Origin: Desulfobacteraceae bacterium
GTDB lineage: Bacteria; Desulfobacterota; Desulfobacteria; Desulfobacterales; UBA11574
Assembly (NCBI GenBank): GCA_013203195.1
Contig: JABMQM010000536.1
Coordinates: 1 to 10,185 of the forward strand
Direction of reading: 5' to 3'
Length of the DNA stretch: 10,185 nucleotides
The notes below the pieces were generated by a model, which saw only the letters and a list, made by a program, of their open reading frames with translations, was not told where the DNA came from and searched no databases. A program made the translations under genes and the position numbers. Below are positions 1 to 5,867 of this stretch, piece after piece. The stretch's first letter is position 1, and every line of letters begins with the position of its first letter.

Positions 1-154
1 CCGTTGCCCCCATGGCTGAAACCTGAACCTGGTTGCTGTCTGGTGATGTCAGTTGTATTGTTTTCATAGGTGAATCTCCTACCCGCCCTACACTAATTTA
101 TCAAGGGGTAAGTGTCTCACTTTCATTGGCACAGAGGGCTTTTCTCTTTTTTGT
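1..154. other. Leader upstream of the copper oxidase, with end of an unidentified upstream frame
   Basis: No complete gene is visible here. Frame 3 reads VAPMAET and stops at 24-26, and frame 1 is open from the window edge to a TAG at 67-69. Either could be the tail of an upstream gene, but neither is recognisable. AAGGGG at 103-108 is the best Shine-Dalgarno-like sequence and is followed by GTG at 112. The stretch 126-171 encodes signal-peptide-like hydrophobic residues in all three forward frames, with a T6 run at 147-152 (see the oxidase entry). Confidence 0.4.
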
Positions 155-2482
155 TTGGTTTCAACAGTTGAAGCTAAAATTGTCGAATACCAACTCACTA
201 TCACCCGGCAAGAGATCAACATCACGGGAAAGCCCGCTCGAGGCATGACCATTAACGGGGGCATTCCCGGGCCGACGCTGCGTTTCAAGGAAGGTGACAC
301 CGCCCGAATCAGCGTTCACAACCAGATGAGCGTGGAAACATCCATTCACTGGCACGGCCTACTGGTGCCGCCCGATATGGACGGCGTCCCTTATATCAGC
401 TTCCCGCCTATTGCAGCCAATACAATCTTTACTTACGAATTTCCCATCCGCCAAAGCGGTACCTATTGGTATCACTCCCACACCAGTCTTCAGGAACAAA
501 GCGGCGTTTACGGGTCCATCGTCATCGAACCGCGCCAAAAACGCTTGCATGCGGATCGCGACTACGTTGTTCTGGTTTCAGACTGGACAGACGAGAACCC
601 CTACGGGGTATTACGGACCCTCAAGCGCGGCAGTGAATGGTATTCGATTGAAAAAGGCAGTGCCCAGAGCATTTTCGGCGCCGCCCGCCTTGGAATGCTC
701 GGCGATTATTTTCAACGCGAGCTTCAGCGCATGCCGGCAATGGACATTGCAGATGTCGCCTACGACCGATTTTTAGCCAACGGCCAACCCGAATCATCGC
801 TGGCGGCTCATTCCGGTGAAACCGTGCGACTGCGCATTATAGACGGTTCTGCCACCACCTACTTCTATCTTGAATTCGCCGGCGGAACCATGCGGATTAT
901 CGGTGCAGACGGCTTGGATGTCGAGCCTGTCGAACAAAAACGTTTTCTCATTGGTGTCGCTGAAACCTATGATGTTCTTATCCAAATCCCCGCCTCCGGG
1001 GCCTATGAACTGCGCGCGACCGCCCATGACGGATCGGGCTACGCTTCGGTCTGGATCGGCTCCGGCAAGCGTCATCCAGCCCCTGATGTTCCTAAACCGA
1101 ACCTCTACCATTCCATGGGGCATTTCAACCTGAAAAACATCTTTGCTCTCACTCCGGCCGGTGCCATGGGCATGTCCGACAGCCGGGTAGATGCCGGTAT
1201 GTTCGACAAGCCCGGCATGATGGATATGGGCGGTATGAACGGCATGGAGAGTATGCAACATGGCCCCGATTCTTCCAAAATGAAGATGGGCGGCATGGAA
1301 CAAACATCGGGGGCAGGTGAGGGCGATGTGACCCATGACACCGGCAAGCCGATGAAGCATTCCCCGGCCGCTACCGAAGAAATGGACCACGGCGGCCATT
1401 CCATGCCGATGCTTGCTCAACACTCCCGGATCGGCAAAAAATACGGGACCGACTTTAGCTTCCTGGCTGCCGACGTCTCCGCATCCAAAAACCTGGCCGT
1501 TGACGGTATGGATCCAGGGCGTCCCTGGCCGCCCTATGCCAAAATGCGCTCTGTCAAACCCACGGCCTTTGCCGCCGGAAAACCCGTACGCGAAATCCGA
1601 CTAACCCTTGACGGCGACATGGAGCGCTACGTCTGGCTGCTCAACAAAAAGCCGCTTTCCGAAAGCGACTCCATCCGTATCCGTGCCGGCGAAGTCGCAC
1701 GCTTTGTCATGATCAATCGCACGATGATGCATCACCCGATGCATCTGCACGGTCACTTTTTCCGTGTAGTCAACGGGCAAGGAGACCACGCGCCGCTTAA
1801 ACATACCGTTAATGTCGCCCCCATGTCCACTACGGTCATCGAATTTAACGCCAACGAGATCGGCGACTGGTTTTTCCATTGCCACCTGCTTTACCATATG
1901 AAGAGCGGCATGGCCCGCATGGTGCACTACGAGGACTTCACCATCGATCCCCAGCTCGCCGCAATCCGGCCCAACCTCTACAAAGACTCCTGGTATTTTT
2001 GGGGCCAGGCCGACATCCTCAGCAACATGACCGAAGGCTTGCTGACGCTTTCCAACACCCGCAACATCTTAAATGCCGAGTGGGAAGCGGGATGGCGGGA
2101 AGTGGACGACACCGAATGGGAGGGGATCCTCACCTGGAGTCGCTACATAAACCGTTTTTCAAGTATTTTCGTTGGTGCCGACTTTTTGGGTGAAGAGGAT
2201 GAGCTCGATAAAACTCGGGGAGTGCTGGGACTTCACTATCTACTGCCGCTTAACGTCGAATCAAGAGCTTGGGTTGATTCCGACGGCGGTGCACGCATCA
2301 GTGTTGACAAGGATTTTGAACTGACCCCACGCCTTGTTCTCTTTGGTGAAGCCGAGTACGACACCCACGATCTGTGGGAGGGCAGTGCGGGATTGAACTA
2401 CACGATTCATAAAAACTTTTCACTCATCGCTCTTTGGCATTCCGAGTTCGACTGGGGCGGCGGTGTGCAGATACGTTTTTAA
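155..2482 (+). CDS. copA: CopA-type multicopper oxidase with fused CopB-like C-terminal domain
   Basis: This is a periplasmic multicopper oxidase of the copper-resistance CopA/PcoA family, expected to oxidise Cu(I) or bind copper outside the cytoplasm. Numbering from TTG 155, the three-cupredoxin plan is visible: HWH at 65-67, HSH at 107-109, HPMHLHGH at 527-534, and HCHLLYHMKSGM at 575-586. H527, C576, H581 and M586 are the expected type 1 ligands. A Met/His-rich segment at about 339-425 (repeated GGM/MGGM units) is typical of CopA. Residues about 604-775 are not oxidase: they resemble the CopB outer-membrane copper protein, with alternating beta-strand-like residues and a terminal Phe (QIRF). 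CopA and CopB are normally separate adjacent genes, so this looks like a fusion. The start is weak: TTG 155 has no Shine-Dalgarno and gives almost no signal peptide, yet VEA/K at residues 5-8 looks like a cleavage site. The true start is probably upstream across an indel in the T6 run at 147-152. Function is confident, start is not. Confidence 0.9.
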   Translation: MVSTVEAKIVEYQLTITRQEINITGKPARGMTINGGIPGPTLRFKEGDTARISVHNQMSVETSIHWHGLLVPPDMDGVPYISFPPIAANTIFTYEFPIRQSGTYWYHSHTSLQEQSGVYGSIVIEPRQKRLHADRDYVVLVSDWTDENPYGVLRTLKRGSEWYSIEKGSAQSIFGAARLGMLGDYFQRELQRMPAMDIADVAYDRFLANGQPESSLAAHSGETVRLRIIDGSATTYFYLEFAGGTMRIIGADGLDVEPVEQKRFLIGVAETYDVLIQIPASGAYELRATAHDGSGYASVWIGSGKRHPAPDVPKPNLYHSMGHFNLKNIFALTPAGAMGMSDSRVDAGMFDKPGMMDMGGMNGMESMQHGPDSSKMKMGGMEQTSGAGEGDVTHDTGKPMKHSPAATEEMDHGGHSMPMLAQHSRIGKKYGTDFSFLAADVSASKNLAVDGMDPGRPWPPYAKMRSVKPTAFAAGKPVREIRLTLDGDMERYVWLLNKKPLSESDSIRIRAGEVARFVMINRTMMHHPMHLHGHFFRVVNGQGDHAPLKHTVNVAPMSTTVIEFNANEIGDWFFHCHLLYHMKSGMARMVHYEDFTIDPQLAAIRPNLYKDSWYFWGQADILSNMTEGLLTLSNTRNILNAEWEAGWREVDDTEWEGILTWSRYINRFSSIFVGADFLGEEDELDKTRGVLGLHYLLPLNVESRAWVDSDGGARISVDKDFELTPRLVLFGEAEYDTHDLWEGSAGLNYTIHKNFSLIALWHSEFDWGGGVQIRF

Positions 2483-2632
2483 CCCTGATTTCTATGGTAT
2501 TATTTTCTTATTACAGGTTCGATTCAGGCTGTGATCTGCGAAAAATATCTTAAAAGGCTAATTTCCATGCCAAAAACAGCGCTTTAAGCCAAAAATCAGC
2601 ACTTTTTTTCGTTAATTTCCAGTCAAATCATT

Positions 2633-2869
2633 TTGTTAGCTTGGTCAGACCCGACATGCGCCATGCAAGAAGGCGAGGGAACTGATTTCTCATCCAAGGG
2701 CTGCCTTTTCGAATTGTATAAGCCAAATGAGTGGGAAGCTTTGATAGTTGATGCTGGCTTTCGGATTATGGATTGCCGCAGAATAACAGTCAAACTAAAG
2801 ACCGTAAGTGAAAAAGAGAGAGAAATGCAATGGTTCGCTAACATATGCAAAAAGGCGACCAGCAAATAG
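2633..2869 (+). pseudogene. Possible remnant of a SAM-dependent methyltransferase C-terminus
   Basis: An open frame runs from after a TAA at 2585-2587 to TAG 2867-2869. Its second half reads like the C-terminal end of a class I methyltransferase: a short acidic stretch, then LFELYKPNEWEALIVDAGF, then a basic strand and a WFANICKK-like terminal strand. No SAM-binding glycine motif or N-terminal Rossmann half is present, and none is seen in the other frames upstream. The nominal TTG at 2633 has no Shine-Dalgarno sequence. It is best read as a leftover fragment stranded between the copper gene and the dnd operon. The family assignment rests on pattern recognition only and could be wrong; it might be an unrelated small hypothetical protein. 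Confidence 0.35.
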
Positions 2870-2876
2870 TTAAAAT

Positions 2877-2916
2877 CCGACAAAATTGTAAATGCCCGGT
2901 TTTTTGTTGTCGGGCA
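2877..2916. terminator. Dyad symmetry downstream of the methyltransferase-like remnant (weak terminator candidate)
   Basis: Two overlapping inverted repeats compete. TGCCCG at 2893-2898 pairs with CGGGCA at 2911-2916 (12-nt loop containing a T6 run). CCGACAA at 2877-2883 pairs with TTGTCGG at 2907-2913. The T run lies in a loop rather than after a stem, so this is not a textbook intrinsic terminator. The two mutually exclusive stems could equally be an attenuator-like element or chance. Confidence 0.2.
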
Positions 2917-2936
2917 CAAAATCTATCGATCGTCGC

Positions 2937-3005
2937 TTAAAACCGAGCCCAGTTTTTCGCTTCTCCGTTTGGCAAAGCTTCGTCTTCTCTGAAATAAAAA
3001 TCCAT
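2937..3005 (-). CDS. Possible 22-residue small ORF with a good Shine-Dalgarno
   Basis: On the minus strand an AAAAGGG box (about 3014-3020) lies 8 nt before ATG at 3003-3005. The frame encodes MDFYFREDEALPNGEAKNWA plus two residues (RF) and ends with TAA at 2937-2939. It is acidic at the start and has no membrane segment or recognised family. Translation-initiation spacing is the only support, and a 22-codon ORF in AT-rich DNA is easily accidental. It could be a fragment of a dispersed repeat or a leader peptide. Confidence 0.15.
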   Translation of the reverse strand: MDFYFREDEALPNGEAKNWARF

Positions 3006-3160
3006 GTGTAATTCCCTTTTAGAAGATTAATTTTAGGGTCAAATTTGAGTTTTTTACGGCTGAAAATGCCGAGAAATTTTGGTATTTTAATAAGTGGTTG
3101 AGACAGTTGCACTGGTACGCCGACAAAAATCTTGTTTGCAGGAAGTTTGATAATCAGCTT

Positions 3161-3184
3161 TGGAAGTTTTTATGTTGACTTCCA
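3161..3184. promoter_or_regulatory. Candidate operator: perfect 7-bp inverted repeat with 10-bp spacer
   Basis: TGGAAGT at 3161-3167 and ACTTCCA at 3178-3184 are perfect inverted copies separated by exactly 10 nt. The right arm overlaps the predicted -35 hexamer TTGACT (3175-3180). The left arm shares GGAAGTTT with a further direct copy at 3141-3148. In Salmonella enterica DndB is reported to repress dnd by binding half-sites with the same 10-bp spacing (TACG-N10-CGTA). The bases here differ but the geometry matches. An operator role, and DndB as its ligand, are inferences. Confidence 0.4.
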
Positions 3185-3204
3185 CGCCCAGCCTGATATT
3201 TAAT
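3175..3204 (+). promoter_or_regulatory. Predicted sigma-70-type promoter of the dndBCDE operon
   Basis: TTGACT at 3175-3180 (5 of 6 to consensus) and TTTAAT at 3199-3204 (5 of 6) are separated by 18 nt. This would place the transcription start near 3211 and give a leader of about 65 nt before the dndB ATG at 3278. It is the best -35/-10 pair seen in the region and coincides with the inverted repeat at 3161-3184, as expected for a repressible promoter. Confidence 0.4.
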
Positions 3205-3277
3205 CTAATCTGAGTGAGGGTCATAATAATACGAAATTCATTGTGCATATAAAACAATTTAAAACAGGTGGTTATAA

Positions 3278-4393
3278 ATGCCAAGCAAAAAAATAGCTAG
3301 AGACTATATTTATTCATTTCCTGCAATCCGAGGTGTCCAAGCAGGAAGAGAATATTATACAACAATGTGTCCATTAAAGCTAATTCCTGACTTATTTAAA
3401 TTTGACTATGAAGATTTGCCACCAGAATTACGAGCTCAACGAATATTATATAAAGGGCGCATACCGCAAATAAGTCGATATATCGTTGAAAATCAAGATA
3501 ATTATATTTTTTCGTCAATAACAGCCTCCGTTGATGGCGAGGTACAGTTTGACCCAATTAGTGATGATACGGTTGGAGCTAAAATAGGGACACTTTCTGT
3601 TCCAATGGATGCAAAATTTATAATTAATGATGGCCAACATCGATGTGCCGCTATCAAGGAGGCATTAAAAAACAATTCATCTCTTGCATATGAAACAATA
3701 TCTGTTGTTCTCTTTGTAGATGCTGGACTTAAACTTACCCAGCAAATGTTTGCTGATCTTAATCGATATGCAGTGCGGCCAACAAAATCCCTCGGAATCC
3801 TTTACGACCATCGAGATCCAATGGCAAGACTTGTTAATCTATTAATCAAAGAAGTCCCCATTTTTAAAGGTATGACAGAAACTGCCAAGAGCTCTATTTC
3901 AAATCGTTCTCGAAAGTTGTTTACACTCAGTAGTATTTATCAAGCTTCAAAGCGGCTTCTTCAGAAAAAAACAGGCGAAGAAGTCAATTCCAAAGAAGAA
4001 AAATTATTAATCGATTTTTGGAATGAAGTAGCCCAAAATATGCCCGACTGGTTGGATGCAGTTAATAGAAAGGTCGCCCCAAGTGAATTGAGACGAGATT
4101 ATATTCACGCTCATGGTATAGCATTACAAGCACTTGCAATCGCTGGATGTAGTCTCATAAAAACTACTTCAAAAGGATGGGAAACCAAGCTATCAAAAAT
4201 TAAAAAGATCGATTGGTTGAGAGAAAATGCGGATCTTTGGGAAGGGCGTGCTTTAATCGGTGGCAGTTTAAATAAGTCTCAAAAAAATGTGATACTAACG
4301 GCCAATGTTATAAAAAAGGTTATGGGCTTGCCACTTGAACCAAAAGAGCAAGAAATAGAGGATAACTATGAAAAGGGTCAATATAATAGCTAA
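3278..4393 (+). CDS. dndB: DndB, DNA phosphorothioation regulatory protein (DGQHR domain)
   Basis: This is a 371-residue cytoplasmic protein of the DndB/DGQHR family. In studied dnd clusters DndB is not needed for sulfur incorporation but represses the dnd operon and influences modification level. The signature NDGQHR is at 117-122. Around it are the N-terminal FPAIRG (14-19) and REYY (24-27) blocks and the downstream F-A-D-L-N-x-x-A-V block (158-166), all shared with the minus-strand paralog at 8262-9503. The length is normal for DndB. ATG 3278 is chosen because AGGTGG at 3266-3271 lies 6 nt upstream. It is the first gene of the operon, and its 3' end overlaps dndC by 26 nt, which indicates translational coupling. 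The dyad upstream may make it autoregulatory (inference). Confidence 0.93.
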   Translation: MPSKKIARDYIYSFPAIRGVQAGREYYTTMCPLKLIPDLFKFDYEDLPPELRAQRILYKGRIPQISRYIVENQDNYIFSSITASVDGEVQFDPISDDTVGAKIGTLSVPMDAKFIINDGQHRCAAIKEALKNNSSLAYETISVVLFVDAGLKLTQQMFADLNRYAVRPTKSLGILYDHRDPMARLVNLLIKEVPIFKGMTETAKSSISNRSRKLFTLSSIYQASKRLLQKKTGEEVNSKEEKLLIDFWNEVAQNMPDWLDAVNRKVAPSELRRDYIHAHGIALQALAIAGCSLIKTTSKGWETKLSKIKKIDWLRENADLWEGRALIGGSLNKSQKNVILTANVIKKVMGLPLEPKEQEIEDNYEKGQYNS

Positions 4394-5798
4394 TTTTAAT
4401 AAAGATTTGGGGGAAGATTTTTCTAAAATTATAAGTGATCTTTATTCTCTGATCCAGAGAGTTTATCTTGCCGATAACCGTCCATGGGTGATTGGATATA
4501 GTGGTGGAAAGGACTCCACCGTAACTTTGCAGACTATTTGGTATGCGCTTAGTACCCTCCCTATAGGTAAGTTAACCAAACCAGTTTATATTGTCTCATC
4601 TGATACTTTTGTTGAGACGCCGGTAATCGTAAAATATATTGATCGCAACATTGATAAAGTCAACAAAGCAGCAGAAAAAGCTGAGTTGCCCTTTGAGGCA
4701 CATAAAGTCACCCCACTTATTGAAAATACATTTTGGGTTAACATGATTGGCAGGGGTTATCCAGCTCCCTATAGTAGATTCCGCTGGTGTACGGATCGGT
4801 TGAAAATTGAACCTGCAAACCGTTTCATAACTGAAAAAGTTGCTATTTATGGGGAAGTGATTGTTGTATTAGGCGCACGAAAAGAGGAGAGCTCTAGACG
4901 CGCTGGATCAATGAAAAACCGCAACAAAAATGTTCGAGAACATCTTTTTCGGCACAGTACCCTACCAAATGCATGGGTTTTTACACCTATAGAGGATTGG
5001 TATACAGATGAGGTGTGGAAATATCTCATTGCTATAGAATCTCCTTGGGGTGCAGACAATCAAGAACTGGTTGCTATGTATAAAAATGCTCAGGAGGGGG
5101 AATGCCCATTGGTCATTGATAAAACAACCCCACCATGTGGTAATAGTCGATTTGGATGTTGGACATGTACTGTTGTTGAAAAAGACACTTCAATGGAATC
5201 AATGATCCAAAGTGGTGAAGACTGGATGAAGCCTCTTCTAGATTTACGTGACTGGCTTGTAACCACCCAAAACCCAAAAATAAAGAAAAAGATTCGAAAC
5301 TTTAGGCGGCGGTCAGGAAAAGTCCAATACAAAGAAATGAATGGATCCATGAAACTTATCTGGGGGCCTTTTACTTTTTCATTTCGAAAAGAGATATTAC
5401 AGCGCCTTCTTGAAGCCCAGCAGTCTATTCAAAAAAATGGCCCGAATTCGGACGAAAAACTTATCTCTGAAGATGAACTGATGAAAATTCGACAATTGTG
5501 GCTTTTTGAAGAGGGGGATTGGCAAGACTCACTTCCACAAATCTACGAACGTATTACTGGAAAAAAACTTAATGTCCCTAAGGACGACTGGGCCGGAATG
5601 GGGGGGCTTGAATTGCGAATCCTCCAGGAAGTATGCGAAAAGCAGAATGTGCCGGTTGGCCTCCTTACCGAACTATTTGACGCACAGAGGCGCCAACATG
5701 GAATGAGTAGACGGTCAGCTATCTACAATGACATTGATACTATTCTTAAAAAGGACTGGCGCACCAGGGAAGAGGTTTTTGCTGAGAGTCAAAACTAA
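4368..5798 (+). CDS. dndC: DndC, PP-loop sulfurtransferase of DNA phosphorothioation
   Basis: DndC is the PAPS-reductase-like, ATP-pyrophosphatase-type subunit that activates the DNA backbone or transfers sulfur during phosphorothioate formation. The PP-loop SGGKDS sits at residues 45-50 after VIGY. RWCTDRLK places one Cys at 141. A second cluster has Cys at 246, 257, 264 and 267 (C-P-L-V ... C-G-N-S-R-F-G-C-W-T-C), matching the iron-sulfur/sulfur-transfer cysteines of the family. At 476 residues it is slightly short for DndC but complete at the key motifs. ATG 4368 is supported by AGAGG at 4357-4361 with a 6-nt spacing, and it lies inside the dndB 3' end. No cysteine desulfurase (DndA) is encoded in the window, so sulfur must come from DndA or an IscS-type enzyme elsewhere. 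Confidence 0.96.
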   Translation: MKRVNIIANFNKDLGEDFSKIISDLYSLIQRVYLADNRPWVIGYSGGKDSTVTLQTIWYALSTLPIGKLTKPVYIVSSDTFVETPVIVKYIDRNIDKVNKAAEKAELPFEAHKVTPLIENTFWVNMIGRGYPAPYSRFRWCTDRLKIEPANRFITEKVAIYGEVIVVLGARKEESSRRAGSMKNRNKNVREHLFRHSTLPNAWVFTPIEDWYTDEVWKYLIAIESPWGADNQELVAMYKNAQEGECPLVIDKTTPPCGNSRFGCWTCTVVEKDTSMESMIQSGEDWMKPLLDLRDWLVTTQNPKIKKKIRNFRRRSGKVQYKEMNGSMKLIWGPFTFSFRKEILQRLLEAQQSIQKNGPNSDEKLISEDELMKIRQLWLFEEGDWQDSLPQIYERITGKKLNVPKDDWAGMGGLELRILQEVCEKQNVPVGLLTELFDAQRRQHGMSRRSAIYNDIDTILKKDWRTREEVFAESQN

Positions 5799-5802
5799 AA
5801 TA

Positions 5803-5861
5803 GCAGCCGTATACAGCTGCAGAAATTAGATCTTGACAGCTTTAGAATAAAATAAAATGAT
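5803..5861 (+). promoter_or_regulatory. dndC-dndD spacer with near-palindrome and a TTGACA box
   Basis: The other dnd genes overlap, but dndC and dndD are 69 nt apart. The gap starts with an 18-nt imperfect palindrome at 5803-5820 (GCAGC ... GTATAC ... GCTGC, one C/A mismatch pair). A perfect -35-like TTGACA follows at 5833-5838. The -10 is poor: AATGAT at 17-nt spacing (5856-5861) or TAAAAT at only 14 nt (5853-5858). It may be an internal promoter for dndDE or a stem between cistrons; both are inferences. Confidence 0.25.
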
Positions 5862-5867
5862 ACCGCG

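Larger units (their letters stand above)
2870..3277. other. AT-rich intergenic region upstream of dndB
   Basis: This 408-nt stretch contains no convincing large gene. The long minus-strand frames at 2870-3112 and 3087-3284 lack recognisable domains. It contains the dyads near 2877-2916, a possible 22-codon minus-strand ORF, and between about 3140 and 3277 the probable control region of the dnd operon. GGAAGTTT occurs at 3141-3148 and again at 3162-3169, exactly 21 nt apart (two helical turns). TATAAA at 3248-3253 is a second possible -10 element close to dndB, but no -35 box precedes it. Confidence 0.5.

Noticed and set aside
1190..1420. Tandem repeat in the copper oxidase
   Set aside because: The GGCATG-like recurrence reflects Met/Gly/His-rich copper-binding protein sequence typical of CopA, not a separate DNA repeat.
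794..1423. 209-residue minus-strand open frame inside the copper oxidase
   Set aside because: It is the complement of the Met/His-rich coding region, contains no recognisable domain, and the plus-strand oxidase motifs fully explain the sequence.
2549..2612. Terminator after the copper oxidase near the T7 tract at 2603-2609
   Set aside because: The flanking bases form only a poor, mismatched stem, so no intrinsic terminator can be supported.
3116..3233. TACG half-sites at 3116-3119 and 3230-3233 as a Salmonella-type DndB operator
   Set aside because: Neither is followed by CGTA at 10-nt spacing; they are isolated direct occurrences, so the known consensus is absent.
2870..3284. Two minus-strand open frames (80 and 65 residues) upstream of dndB
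   Set aside because: They have no domain, no clear Shine-Dalgarno and low-complexity AT-rich composition, and they overlap the probable dnd control region.
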